Below are positions 15,966 to 25,753 of a DNA stretch of 64,000 bases, piece after piece. This stretch comes from Qipengyuania huizhouensis. Its GTDB lineage: Bacteria; Pseudomonadota; Alphaproteobacteria; Sphingomonadales; Sphingomonadaceae. The stretch's first letter is position 1; each line of letters opens with the position of its first letter. The notes beneath the pieces were generated by a model. That model had not been told where the DNA came from. It did not search any database and saw only the letters and a program-made list of their open reading frames with translations. A program made the position numbers and the translations under genes. The stretch lies in assembly GCF_019711635.1 (NCBI RefSeq), contig NZ_JAIGNT010000003.1:62001-126000 (forward strand). Reading direction: 5' to 3'.

Positions 15966-17175
15966 GCGGGACTCCGGTGTCCGCCAGCAGTTCGGGATCG
16001 ATCTCCGCACGGTTCATCACTAGTTTCCGCCCCTGGGCATAGTCACGCGTGTTGTTGACGCAGTCGAGGGCGATGACTTCACCTTCCCTGAGATAGATGA
16101 GGCTGAACTTGCGCTCTGCGGGATCGCCGCGCATCACCGTCTGATCATATCCCGTGGCGATGCCGACGGTCTGGAGGCGCAGGTCATACTGGTTCGACCA
16201 GAACCATGGCACGGCATCGTAATCCTGCTTGTCGCCCATGATGGCCTTGGCCGCAACGCTTGCCATGTCATTGGCATTCTGAACCGATTCGAGGCGAATG
16301 ACGGCATTGGCGGCATAGGGATTGGAGTGCGCAGCACAATCGCCGATGGCATAGATATCGTCGAGCGAAGTACGGCAATAGCTGTCGACATCAACGCCAT
16401 TGCTTCCCGCGGCACCTGCAGCGATCAACGGGCCAACTGCGGGCACGATTCCAATTCCCACGATCACCAAGTCGCAGGCGATCGTTTCGCCGCTCGACAG
16501 GGTAACGCCGGTGACCTTCTCGTCGTTGCCTTCGATCCGCTCGACTGCGGTTTGGAGCCGGAGGTCGACCCCTTGCCGCCGGTGCTCCTGGGCGTAGAAG
16601 TCTGAAACTTCCGGCCCTGCAACACGCGCCAGCACCCGCTCTTCCATCTCGATTACTGTCACTTCGAGGCCTTTGCTGCGAAGTACCGCAGCCGCCTCCA
16701 GGCCGATATAACCGCCCCCGACGACGACCGCTTTCCGCGCTCCGGCATCCAGCTGGTCCTTCAGCGCATCGGTATCGCGCCTTCCCCGGATCGTGTGAAT
16801 CCCGGTCAGCTCCGCTCCTGGACAACTGAGCCTCCGGGCATCGCCGCCGCCTGCCCATATGAGCTTGCGATAGGTTACGCTGGTATCGTCGGAAAGGATC
16901 AGCACGTGCTTCATCCAATCGACTTCGTTCACGTTGGCACCCAGCCTCAGCGTCACGTCGCGCTCGGCCCAGAAAGCCTCCGGTCTGATGAGTATTTTTT
17001 CGAAGGGCTTGTCGCCAGCAAGATATTCCTTCGAAAGCGGCGGACGCTCGTAAGGGGGATTGCGATCGCGGCTGACCATGAGGATGGTATCCTCATGGCC
17101 CGCCTGGCGCAGGGCTATCGCCGCCTGCGCGCCGCCGTGTCCCGAACCCACGATGACGACGTCATAGTGCTCCAT
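15949..17175 (-). CDS. FAD-dependent NAD(P)H oxidoreductase, ferredoxin/rubredoxin-reductase type
   Basis: A 408-aa pyridine-nucleotide-disulfide-family flavoprotein. The FAD motif [14 protein letters not shown] is at the N-terminus, the NAD(P) motif [13 protein letters not shown] lies mid-protein, and the second FAD motif is [12 protein letters not shown]. There is no CxxxxC redox disulfide. The layout matches reductases that feed electrons to ferredoxins serving P450s and ring-hydroxylating dioxygenases. The CYP153-like P450 is 3.5 kb away, so it is a plausible though not adjacent partner. ATG 17175 is used; a TTG 21 bases upstream is possible. Confidence 0.85.
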   Translation of the reverse strand: MEHYDVVIVGSGHGGAQAAIALRQAGHEDTILMVSRDRNPPYERPPLSKEYLAGDKPFEKILIRPEAFWAERDVTLRLGANVNEVDWMKHVLILSDDTSVTYRKLIWAGGGDARRLSCPGAELTGIHTIRGRRDTDALKDQLDAGARKAVVVGGGYIGLEAAAVLRSKGLEVTVIEMEERVLARVAGPEVSDFYAQEHRRQGVDLRLQTAVERIEGNDEKVTGVTLSSGETIACDLVIVGIGIVPAVGPLIAAGAAGSNGVDVDSYCRTSLDDIYAIGDCAAHSNPYAANAVIRLESVQNANDMASVAAKAIMGDKQDYDAVPWFWSNQYDLRLQTVGIATGYDQTVMRGDPAERKFSLIYLREGEVIALDCVNNTRDYAQGRKLVMNRAEIDPELLADTGVPLKEMG

Positions 17176-17227
17176 GGCGCTAAGGGCTGGCGTCAAATGG
17201 CCGCGCGGTCAAGCGAAGAGCGAGGCA

Positions 17228-20200
17228 TCATCGCGCCAGAAGGTTGCGCGCCATGCTCGCAATCTGCGCGAGCATGGCGGGTGCAACCGGCGTCTGGCCT
17301 TGTGCGCGTTCCACCATCGTGCGGAACTGGCGTACCGCAACTTCATGATCGGACAGCCAGCCTTCGACGACCCGCGGCATGTCTTCCTTCGCCCCCTTCC
17401 GGCGCGACAGTCGACGCAGAAGTTCGAGTCGCATCTGCTGGAAATCGCGGGCCAGGCCGGAAACCAGCAGGCGTTCCCAGACGTCGGACGGGTTCATCGT
17501 CGCTGCCGTGCTCTGCGCCCAGTCGATACCCATCTTTCCGCCGATAACGGTGAAGCCTTCGGTTATCATCCGCGCTCCGATGTCGGTGTCACTCGCCAGT
17601 TGCGCGAGGCCTACCGAACCGTCGAGATCGAACATATGGGTGACCCGGTCAGCCACGGCATCCGGGGCTCCGGCCTTGGTGAAAGTTTCATGCAGCCTGG
17701 CAGACTGACTCTTGAGCTCGCTGCCGAGCAGCTGCTGCGATGAATCGACCAGCACGCGCACGCCCTTGCCAAGCTGGGCGACCATTTCGGCCGGCTTTAC
17801 CTGACCCGCGCCGGTACGCAGGACGTCGGACATGAGATTGCCCGTCGCTGCCGCCAGCCGGTCGAACATGAGCAATCGCGCGCCTTCTTCCATCTGGGCG
17901 GTATCGAGTTCAGCCCACAGGCTGCGAAGATCGAACAAATGTGCCACGGCGACGAAAGCTGCGGCGACTTGCGACAGTTCGACGCCCTCTTCTTCGGCCA
18001 ACTCGAACGGATGAATCATCCCGAGGCGATTGACCATGGCGTTGGCGAGTTTGGTGGCGATGATCTCGCGGCGCAGGCGATGGTTTTCGATCTGCGCCTT
18101 GAATTTCTTGCGCATCGGTGTCGGGAAGCTGCGCAGCAAGAGATCTTCCAGAACCGGATCGTCGGGCAGGTCACTCGCCTCGATTGCATCCTGCAGGACC
18201 AGTTTGCTGGACGAGAGCAGCACGGCGAGTTCGGGCCTGGTCAGGCCTACGCCGTCGGCTGCGCGCCGCTGGAGTGTCTGGTTGTCGGCCAGCCCCTCGG
18301 TCCGCCGATCGAGATTGCCGCCCGCCTCGAGCGTTTCGATCAGATGCAGTTGCGAGGCCATCGCGCGATCTCCGCCGATTTCGGCGATCGATAGCGCTAG
18401 CGCCTGGAGGCGGTTGTCTTCGAGAACGAGCTCCGCGACCTCGTCGGTCATTTCCTCGAGCAGTTTCACACGCTTGGGTTCGGTGAGCTTGCCCGAACGC
18501 TTGGCCGCGGCGAGCGCGATCTTGATATTGACCTCGTTATCCGAACAATCGACGCCGGCCGAATTGTCGATGAAATCGGTGTTGCAGCGGCCACCGCTCT
18601 GCGCGAATTCGATCCGGCCTGCCTGCGTGACGCCGAGGTTGGCGCCTTCGCCGATAACCCGCGCCCGCACTTCCCTCGCATCGACACGCAATGCATCGTT
18701 CGCCGGGTCGCCGACCTGTACGTTGTTTTCGGCCGCTGCCTTGATGTAGGTACCGATCCCGCCAAACCAGACAAGGTCGACCGGCGCTTTCAAGATGCCC
18801 GAAATCAATTCTTCCGGTTCGATCTCGGACACGTCGATGTCGAGCACCTTCTGCATCGCTTTGGACAGCTTGATGGTCTTGGCATCGCGCGGATAGACCC
18901 CGCCGCCGCGCGAGATGAGATCGGCGTTGTAGTCTTCCCAGCTCGAACGCGGCAGGTCGAACATACGCGCGCGTTCCTTCCAGCTCTTGGCCGGATCGGG
19001 ATCGGGATCGAGGAAGATGTGGCGGTGGTCGAAGGCGGCGACCAACTTGATCGCTTTCGACAGCAGCATGCCGTTGCCGAACACGTCACCGGACATGTCA
19101 CCGCAGCCGACCATCCGGATGGAATCGGCCTGGACGTCGATACCCATCTCGAGGAAGTGACGCTGGACGCTGACCCAGGCGCCCTTGGCGGTGATGCCCA
19201 TGGCCTTGTGATCGTAGCCCTTCGAACCGCCCGAAGCGAAAGCATCGTCGAGCCAGAAGTCCTTGCTTTCGGCAATCGCGTTGGCGACGTCTGAGAACTT
19301 CGCCGTTCCCTTGTCCGCAGCGACTACGAAATAGGGATCTTCCCCATCGGTGATAACGACGCCTTCGGGATGTACGACCTTGTCGTCGACGATGTTGTCT
19401 GTGACCGAAAGCAGGGTGCGAATGAAGACTTCGTAGCTGGCCTGGCCCTCGGCTGCCCAGCCCTCGCGGTCGATTGCGGGATCGGGCAATTGCTTGGGAT
19501 AAAATCCTCCCTTAGCGCCAGTCGGCACGATCACCGCGTTTTTCACGCGCTGCGCCTTCATCAGGCCCAGAATCTCGGTGCGGAAATCGTCGCGCCGGTC
19601 CGACCAGCGCAGGCCTCCGCGTGCTACCGGACCCGAACGCAGGTGGATCCCCTCGACGCGGCGCGAATAGACGAAGATTTCACGCCAGGGGATCGGTTTG
19701 GGCAGGTTGGGCACGAGCGAGGAATCGATCTTGAACGCCAATGCTTCGCTTCCCGCAGGGATAAAGCAATTGGTGCGCAGGATGGCATCGATCAGCGCGT
19801 TGTAGAGCCGCAGCAGACGGTCGTCGTTGATCGCCTTGACCTTGGCAAGACCGCGCTTGATGCGGCCCTTTGCATCCTCGACCGCACCTTCCCGATCGCC
19901 CTTGAATGCGGGATCGTGGCGTGCGGTGAAAAGATCGATCAGGGCGGCGGTGATTTCGGAGTTCTTGGCCAGTGCATCGACCACCGTATAGATGGTAAAT
20001 CCCATGCCGGTCTGGCGCAGGTAACGATAAAAGGCGCGCAACCAGTCTGCCTGAGCCGCACTGAGTCCTGCTTCCGCGACGAGACGGTTGAACACGTCGT
20101 TTTCGGCATGACCGTTGAGCACAGCGGCCACCGCAGCCTCGATCGCGTCGGATCGTTCGACGAGGTCGGAGGAATCCACTCCCGGTGCCAGCTCCAAGGC

Positions 20201-21922
20201 GAAATCATGAACCGTGCCGAGCTGGCCGTCGTTCAATACCGTCGGCATTTCGGACTGAACGTGGAAGCCGAAATTTTCGAGCACCGGAACTGCATCGGAC
20301 AACGGCAGGCTGCCTTCGGCCTGGTAGAGCTTCAACCGCAGACATGCCGGATCGTCGCGCTCGCACAGGTAAAGGCGAGCGCCGCGATGCGGAGCGTCAT
20401 CTTCCTCGTCCTCTTCGGCATGGATGCCGAGTGCGCGCAGCCGGGCGATGTCCTCGGCTGCCTCGCGCGGACCGAAGCGCGCACGATAGCCGGTCGGGAA
20501 GCTTTCGGCGAAGCGCATGGCGAGCGCCGCGGCACGGCCCTTCTCGACCATCGTGCCGAGCTCGTTCTCGACGGCCTCGCTCCAGCCTCGAAGGAGTGTC
20601 TGCAGTTGTTCTTCCAGCAACGCCTCGTCGGGTGCCTTGGCACCGTCACGAATGTCGAGAACGAAACGCAACATGGCGAGATTGCCGCCTTCGACCTCGA
20701 GGCTCCAGTCGAGCAGGCGCGCGGCCGCGTTTTCTTCCAGCAGCGATTTGATCTGCAGGCGCACCTGCGTCGCCAGCATGTCGCGAGGCAACCAGACGAA
20801 GGCGAAGAGGTGCCGCGCAAGCGGCGCTTCGACCAGCGCAAGACGCGGCCGTGGACGATCCACCAGCGCCATCATCGTGGTTGCGACACGTTCGGTATCG
20901 GCGACGCTGAAACCGATCAGGAGATCGTGCGGTAGCGCCGTCATCGCATGGACCAGCGCCTTGCCGGCGTGCCCACCTTCGTCGAAATTGAGTTTTTTGC
21001 GGATACCGTCCAGCCGCTCGCGCAGAATTGGCACGGCACGCGGCGGCGCAGCCAGCGCTGCGCTGGTCCATACGCCGGCATGAACCGATAGCGCGACCAG
21101 CCTGTCGCCCTCGCGCCGTGGCAGGATGAAGAGGTCCAGCGGTACGGAACGATGAACGCGCGAAAGGTGATTCGCCTTGATGATCAGCGGCGTTCGCCTG
21201 TCACCCTTGGTCTCGAACCATTTGAAGGCGCGATCGAAATTCGCATCAACCAACAGCTGCGGTTCGCCCGCGCGGCAGATACCGAGCGGATTTTCCTGTT
21301 TTCCGTTGCGCAGACGCACGACATGCCCAAGCTGGGTCAGCATGCCCGAATCGAGCCATTCCAGCAGTGCGCGCCCTTCCGCATCCTCGATTGTCGCGGC
21401 ATCCGATTGCATCTGGTCCCGCAGCTTGGGCCAGTCGTTCACTGCGGCGCGGACATCTTCGAGCGTAATTTGCAGCGCTTCATCGAGTGCGCGCCGCTGC
21501 TTTGCATCGACGCGCGCGGTCTCGATATAAATCATCGATTCCCAATAGGCGTCGTCGGGTTCGCCCTCGAGGATGCTGGCAAGCTTGCAGTCTTTCGTGC
21601 GCTCTACCGGCACGACCGGGTGGACCAGCCGATCGATCGAAATGCCCAGGGCGGCGATTGCATTGGCTGTCGAATCGACGAGGAAAGGCATGTCGTCGTT
21701 GATGATGGCGATGCGCGTGTAGCGCTGGCCTTCGGTGACCGATTCGATCGCGATCGCCGCTTCGCCATATTGCCGCTGCTGCGCGGTTTCGATAACGAAT
21801 TCCGCGGCTTCCTTCATCCGCGGACCATCGAAGGGGGTATCGCCGGGAAGCAGCGAATCGCGCATGTGCTGCACGAGCGCCTTAGTCTGGACGGCGGGGG
21901 TGGCGGCGGTCTTGGAACCCAT
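17228..21922 (-). CDS. gdhB: NAD-dependent glutamate dehydrogenase, large class
   Basis: A 1564-aa catabolic enzyme converting glutamate to 2-oxoglutarate and ammonia. Length fits the roughly 1600-aa large NAD-GDH class. The N-terminal half contains regulatory ACT-like regions. The catalytic core has GGLRWSDRRDDFRTE, PTGAKGGFYPKQLP (substrate lysine), GCGDMSGDVFGNGML and GEGANLGVTQAGR. It stands as a single gene. With gltBD and glnE in the same window, it connects carbon and nitrogen flow at glutamate. The symbol is by analogy; some genomes use gdh or gdh2. Confidence 0.92.
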   Translation of the reverse strand: MGSKTAATPAVQTKALVQHMRDSLLPGDTPFDGPRMKEAAEFVIETAQQRQYGEAAIAIESVTEGQRYTRIAIINDDMPFLVDSTANAIAALGISIDRLVHPVVPVERTKDCKLASILEGEPDDAYWESMIYIETARVDAKQRRALDEALQITLEDVRAAVNDWPKLRDQMQSDAATIEDAEGRALLEWLDSGMLTQLGHVVRLRNGKQENPLGICRAGEPQLLVDANFDRAFKWFETKGDRRTPLIIKANHLSRVHRSVPLDLFILPRREGDRLVALSVHAGVWTSAALAAPPRAVPILRERLDGIRKKLNFDEGGHAGKALVHAMTALPHDLLIGFSVADTERVATTMMALVDRPRPRLALVEAPLARHLFAFVWLPRDMLATQVRLQIKSLLEENAAARLLDWSLEVEGGNLAMLRFVLDIRDGAKAPDEALLEEQLQTLLRGWSEAVENELGTMVEKGRAAALAMRFAESFPTGYRARFGPREAAEDIARLRALGIHAEEDEEDDAPHRGARLYLCERDDPACLRLKLYQAEGSLPLSDAVPVLENFGFHVQSEMPTVLNDGQLGTVHDFALELAPGVDSSDLVERSDAIEAAVAAVLNGHAENDVFNRLVAEAGLSAAQADWLRAFYRYLRQTGMGFTIYTVVDALAKNSEITAALIDLFTARHDPAFKGDREGAVEDAKGRIKRGLAKVKAINDDRLLRLYNALIDAILRTNCFIPAGSEALAFKIDSSLVPNLPKPIPWREIFVYSRRVEGIHLRSGPVARGGLRWSDRRDDFRTEILGLMKAQRVKNAVIVPTGAKGGFYPKQLPDPAIDREGWAAEGQASYEVFIRTLLSVTDNIVDDKVVHPEGVVITDGEDPYFVVAADKGTAKFSDVANAIAESKDFWLDDAFASGGSKGYDHKAMGITAKGAWVSVQRHFLEMGIDVQADSIRMVGCGDMSGDVFGNGMLLSKAIKLVAAFDHRHIFLDPDPDPAKSWKERARMFDLPRSSWEDYNADLISRGGGVYPRDAKTIKLSKAMQKVLDIDVSEIEPEELISGILKAPVDLVWFGGIGTYIKAAAENNVQVGDPANDALRVDAREVRARVIGEGANLGVTQAGRIEFAQSGGRCNTDFIDNSAGVDCSDNEVNIKIALAAAKRSGKLTEPKRVKLLEEMTDEVAELVLEDNRLQALALSIAEIGGDRAMASQLHLIETLEAGGNLDRRTEGLADNQTLQRRAADGVGLTRPELAVLLSSSKLVLQDAIEASDLPDDPVLEDLLLRSFPTPMRKKFKAQIENHRLRREIIATKLANAMVNRLGMIHPFELAEEEGVELSQVAAAFVAVAHLFDLRSLWAELDTAQMEEGARLLMFDRLAAATGNLMSDVLRTGAGQVKPAEMVAQLGKGVRVLVDSSQQLLGSELKSQSARLHETFTKAGAPDAVADRVTHMFDLDGSVGLAQLASDTDIGARMITEGFTVIGGKMGIDWAQSTAATMNPSDVWERLLVSGLARDFQQMRLELLRRLSRRKGAKEDMPRVVEGWLSDHEVAVRQFRTMVERAQGQTPVAPAMLAQIASMARNLLAR

Positions 21923-22081
21923 CGGGGGCCTCTCGCTTGCGACGCGCGATAATTGCGGCGCCTTGAAATATCCGAGTCGTGCCCGGACCGGTAAGTGGCG
22001 GCGATTAGGCCTCTTGAGAGGTCACTGCAAGACGCCGTTCGTGCATTTTTGCAAACCTATGCGCGGACCTGTGCCGTAACG

Positions 22082-23056
22082 TCAGACCAATGCGGCCATT
22101 GCGCTTTCCAAGCTGTCGATACGTGCCTGCGGGTCGAAGGTGGGACCTGCAAAAATAATCTCGTCGGCACGGGTGCGCTGGACGAATGCCTGCACCGCAT
22201 CCGCACATTGCTGGGGCGTTCCGATGGCGCTCGCCTGGCCAATATGCGCGAGCATGGCCTGCGCCGTCGGCGGAAGCTGGTCGCGATAACCCGCGATCGG
22301 AGGCTTCAGCTTCGAAGGCTTCCCCGTGCGAAGCGCGACGAAGGCCTGCATTTGCGAGGTGGCAAGCGTGTCGGCTTCCTCTTCGCTATCCGCGCAGAAC
22401 AGGTTCATCGCCGCCATCACATGGGGCCTTTCGCACGCGTCACTAGGCTGGAAGTCGCGGCGGTAAAGTTCCAGCGCAGCATCGAGATGGTCGGGCGCGA
22501 AGTGGCTGGCAAAGGCATAGGGCATGCCCAATCGTGCGGCGAGTTGCGCCCCGAAAAGGCTCGATCCGAGCATCCAGAATTCCGGTTTTGCCCCGAGGCC
22601 GGGTGTCGGATGAACCGCGCCATCGCCCGCCATGAATGCCTGCAGTTCGACCACGTCCTGCGGAAACATTTCGGCTGCACGGTGGAGGTCCTTGCGCAGT
22701 GCCCTTTGCAGCTCGGGACCCGCCCCCGGCGCACGTCCGAGACCGAGATCGACCCGTCCCGGAAACAGTGCGTCCAGAGTGCCGAATTGCTCGGCGATCT
22801 GGAACGGCGTGTGATTGGGCAGCATGATCCCGCCCGAACCGATGCGGATAGTGCTCGTTGCATTGCCGATGTGCGCGAGCACTACGGAAGTCGCTCCGCC
22901 GGCGATGCCCTCCATCGCGTGATGCTCTGCCACCCAGTATCGCTTGCAGCCGGCGTTCTCTGCCGCTCTGGCCAAATCGACGGCGGCCGCGAAGGCTTCG
23001 CTCAGGGTTCCGCCTTCGCGGACGGGGACGAGATCGAGGATGGAATATTGGGTCAT
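22082..23056 (-). CDS. LLM-class flavin-dependent oxidoreductase
   Basis: A 324-aa luciferase-like TIM-barrel protein. Typical segments are the N-terminal SILDLVPVREGG, YWVAEHHAMEGIAGGAT and IRIGSGGIMLPNHTPFQIAEQFG, then FPGRVDLGLGRAPG. These are features of the MsnO8-type group of LLM oxidoreductases, which use FMNH2 or F420-like cofactors. The substrate is unknown. Its start overlaps the TPR gene stop by four bases, making it the last gene of a five-gene run. Confidence 0.85.
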   Translation of the reverse strand: MTQYSILDLVPVREGGTLSEAFAAAVDLARAAENAGCKRYWVAEHHAMEGIAGGATSVVLAHIGNATSTIRIGSGGIMLPNHTPFQIAEQFGTLDALFPGRVDLGLGRAPGAGPELQRALRKDLHRAAEMFPQDVVELQAFMAGDGAVHPTPGLGAKPEFWMLGSSLFGAQLAARLGMPYAFASHFAPDHLDAALELYRRDFQPSDACERPHVMAAMNLFCADSEEEADTLATSQMQAFVALRTGKPSKLKPPIAGYRDQLPPTAQAMLAHIGQASAIGTPQQCADAVQAFVQRTRADEIIFAGPTFDPQARIDSLESAMAALV

Positions 23057-23895
23057 TCGGCAGCGGGGGTTTCCAATTGTTCGAGATAGGTCTGTGCGCG
23101 TTCGGCTTCCGGGCTGCCAGGTGCGACGTCGATTACCGATTCAAAGCTCGCCCGTGCATCCTCTGCGCGGCCGGACATTGCGGCAATCACGCCCGCCTCC
23201 AATCCGATTTGCGCATCACGCGGGGCCAGCATGGCTGCATGCTCGATCTGGCCTTGCGCCTCGCCCAGCCGTTCCAGCCTGCGGGACAGAGTAGCGGACA
23301 ATAGCCACGCCTCCGCATCCAGTGGGTCTGCGTCGCGCGCTTCGGCAAGCGCCGAGGCTGCATCCTCTGGACGACCGAGACGAACCAGCACCCGGGCGAG
23401 GTCGACCCGCAGATCCGCACCCAGTTCATCGTCTTCCGCTGCAAGTGCCAGTTCGCCAGCGCGGTCGAGTAGCGGGAGCGCCGCTTCGGCATCCCCCTGA
23501 GCCATGGCCGCGTTTCCCGCCATGGCGGCAAGCCTGGCGCTGTAGGCAAGATTGTCGGCCGGAGCCTCTCCGCTGGCCAGTTCGAATGCCTCCCGGGCTT
23601 CGGCCATCCGGTTCGACTGAACTAGCGCGAGGCCAAGGCAATGCGCGGACTGGGCCATTTCCAATTGGGTCTGCGCCCCTTCGCGCCATCGCTGCGCGGT
23701 ATCGAGTGCCGCTTCGGGATCCGTAGAGGCCTGCCTGAGGCACTTCGCCAGTTCGGATGGCTGGGCCTGCTCGACAGGCTCGGAACGCGGCGGCCGGTCT
23801 CTCAGTTCTTCGGGAACTTCGGGCATGGCGCCATGGCCCGGGAAGGGGCCGACCTGGAGGACCGAAAGGGCGACGGAAGCGAGAAGGTTGGTCAA
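23053..23895 (-). CDS. Exported tetratricopeptide-repeat protein
   Basis: A 280-aa protein with an N-terminal hydrophobic segment (LLASVALSVLQVG) acting as signal or anchor. The rest is Ala-rich helical repeats with TPR spacing, such as MAEAREAFELASGEAP, GDAEAALPLLDRAGELA, RPEDAASALAEARDADP and RAEDARASFESVIDVAP. A role as a periplasmic scaffold is inferred from the fold only. It overlaps the hydrolase gene upstream and the LLM gene downstream by four bases each. Confidence 0.75.
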   Translation of the reverse strand: MTNLLASVALSVLQVGPFPGHGAMPEVPEELRDRPPRSEPVEQAQPSELAKCLRQASTDPEAALDTAQRWREGAQTQLEMAQSAHCLGLALVQSNRMAEAREAFELASGEAPADNLAYSARLAAMAGNAAMAQGDAEAALPLLDRAGELALAAEDDELGADLRVDLARVLVRLGRPEDAASALAEARDADPLDAEAWLLSATLSRRLERLGEAQGQIEHAAMLAPRDAQIGLEAGVIAAMSGRAEDARASFESVIDVAPGSPEAERAQTYLEQLETPAAE

Positions 23896-24641
23896 ACTGT
23901 ATCCCTATCCTGGAGAAGACCGTCCACCGTGCGCAGCAGCAGGGCGATATCCTGCGGGCGCGAAAGGCGGTGGTCGCCGTCCTTGACGTAGGTCACTTGA
24001 ACATTGTCCGAACGCAGCGCGGTAGCGAGGCGCTGGCTGGTTTCCCACGGCACGTCGGTATCGCGCTGACCGTGCAGCAGGCGCACAGGTGCCACGATGG
24101 CTATCGTTGTGCCAAGCAGGCACTGGGCCTGGCCATCGGCGAAGAAACCGGCATGGGTCGGTGTGGGTTCGGGGCCGTAGGGGTTGGCTTCGAACACGGT
24201 TTCACCAGCGGCCATCTGCGCCTTCTGGGCGTCCGAATAGCCCCAATCGGTAAAGTCCGGTGCGGCGGCGATACCCACCATGCCCGCCAGCCTGTCTCCC
24301 AGTTCCCGGCCCACCAGCAGCATCAGCCAGCCACCCATCGATGATCCGAGGAGCACGACCTCGCCCTCGATATATGCCTCGACCAGCGCCATCACTTCCT
24401 CGCGCCAGCGAGTCAGGGTTCCGTCGGCGAAATCTCCTTCGCTGCGCCCGCATCCGGAATAATCGAGCAGCAGACAGGCGCGGCCGTGTACCTGCGCCCA
24501 GTCGAACAAAGCCGTCGCCTTGCCGCCATCCATGTCGGACATGTAACCGGGCAGAAAGACGAGCGTCGGGCCCTTGCCCTCCAGGTGGCGAAAAGCGATC
24601 CGTCGCCCGTCGGGCATGGCGTGATATCGAACGTCGTTCAT
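23892..24641 (-). CDS. Alpha/beta-fold hydrolase
   Basis: A 249-aa serine hydrolase. The nucleophile elbow is LGSSMGGW, the acid is probably Asp in HGQRDTDVPW and the histidine is in KDGDHRLS. The oxyanion segment is VFLPGYMSDMDGGKA. It is similar in size and layout to carboxylesterase-like proteins common in Sphingomonadales. ATG 24641 is chosen because the fold starts right after it; upstream residues overlap the previous gene. It sits in a run with an M48 protease and a TPR protein. Confidence 0.8.
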   Translation of the reverse strand: MNDVRYHAMPDGRRIAFRHLEGKGPTLVFLPGYMSDMDGGKATALFDWAQVHGRACLLLDYSGCGRSEGDFADGTLTRWREEVMALVEAYIEGEVVLLGSSMGGWLMLLVGRELGDRLAGMVGIAAAPDFTDWGYSDAQKAQMAAGETVFEANPYGPEPTPTHAGFFADGQAQCLLGTTIAIVAPVRLLHGQRDTDVPWETSQRLATALRSDNVQVTYVKDGDHRLSRPQDIALLLRTVDGLLQDRDTV

Positions 24642-24681
24642 GCTGGGCACGATGTCGGGCCGTTCACCGGCCAATGCAAGT

Positions 24682-25749
24682 CTAGAAGAAGTCGAACTCT
24701 TCCACGTCCGGGTCTTCCTCGCACATAGATTTGAGCGCGGCGAATTCCTCATCGGTCAGGACCGGGATAAAGCTCCCGCCCTTCGCTGCCGCGCGATAGG
24801 CCTGCGCCCTTTCGCGCGGGTCGGGGTGGCTCGACACCCAGCCGATCACGGCATTCTGCTCTCCCTCGGCATCGCCGCCTATGCGTTCGAAAAACCTCGC
24901 GGCCCCGAGCGGCGAAACATTGCTTTCCGCCATGCGATTGCGGGCATACTCGTCCGCCTCGCGCTCGGCATCGCGCGAATAACCCATCGATGCCAGCCCG
25001 AAGACCGTTTCGCCCATGCTCGAATTCGCGCCCGACAGCAGGATCGACAGGCCGAACTGTCGCAGCAATGCCGTCATGACATGACGTTCGCGCACGTGGC
25101 CGACCTCGTGGCCGAGCACGCCCGCGAGTTCCTCTGGGCTTTCGGCGTCCTGCACCAGACCATCGAACAGCAGCACCTGCCCGCCCGGCAGGGCGACCGC
25201 GTTGACCATCCCGATATTGGCCACTCCCGCGCGAACTTTCTCCTGTTCCGGATCGACCGCCTCGAGCAGTTTGGCCAGCGCGGCATCGCCTTCCTTGGTA
25301 TGACACAACCGGTTGCCCATATCGCCGACCAAGGCATCGCCCAGGTTCCGCTCCCAGCTTTGCGGCACGCGCGGGCCCAGCCATTCGGGGGCGGTCATGA
25401 ACAGCGCCACGGCGGCGATACTCACGGCCGCGAAAATCGCCGTCGCCTTGCCGATCCCGAGCTTGTCCACCCAGGCTCCGTAGACCTGTTTGGCCGGCAG
25501 CTTCGAAGCGAGGCCCGACGGCAGGCCGGTGGGCAGAACGAGCCGGAAGTCTGTATTGCTGGTGCGCGTGTAGATCAGTTCTCCGGCACGCTCCTCGCCA
25601 TATTCCAGATCCGCGAAAGGCACTTCCATCGAACCGCTGGAGCCCCGCAAGACCAGCAGGTCGCCCCCGTCCCAAACCGCCTCGCCCTTGTGGCGGATGG
25701 CGGTGTGGCCGTCGTACCATTGCGCGGATGTCTGGAAGGCTTCGTCCAT
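24682..25749 (-). CDS. M48-family metallopeptidase, membrane-anchored
   Basis: A 355-aa zinc protease. The N-terminal 90 residues form a small domain (AQWYDGHTAIRHKGEAVWD), followed by a TM segment (TAIFAAVSIAAVALFMTAP). The M48 domain has HEVGHVRERH with the third zinc ligand in EREADEYARN. This layout is known in bacterial Oma1/BepA-like proteases, with the domain facing the periplasm. It begins four bases after the YjgN-like gene stops, so the two are coupled; membrane quality control is a reasonable guess. Confidence 0.85.
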   Translation of the reverse strand: MDEAFQTSAQWYDGHTAIRHKGEAVWDGGDLLVLRGSSGSMEVPFADLEYGEERAGELIYTRTSNTDFRLVLPTGLPSGLASKLPAKQVYGAWVDKLGIGKATAIFAAVSIAAVALFMTAPEWLGPRVPQSWERNLGDALVGDMGNRLCHTKEGDAALAKLLEAVDPEQEKVRAGVANIGMVNAVALPGGQVLLFDGLVQDAESPEELAGVLGHEVGHVRERHVMTALLRQFGLSILLSGANSSMGETVFGLASMGYSRDAEREADEYARNRMAESNVSPLGAARFFERIGGDAEGEQNAVIGWVSSHPDPRERAQAYRAAAKGGSFIPVLTDEEFAALKSMCEEDPDVEEFDFF

Positions 25750-25753
25750 GCTC

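Noticed and set aside
19370..20935. A 521-codon open frame opposite the NAD-glutamate dehydrogenase
   Set aside because: Lies wholly inside a real gene on the other strand, no ribosome site, composition of a codon shadow.
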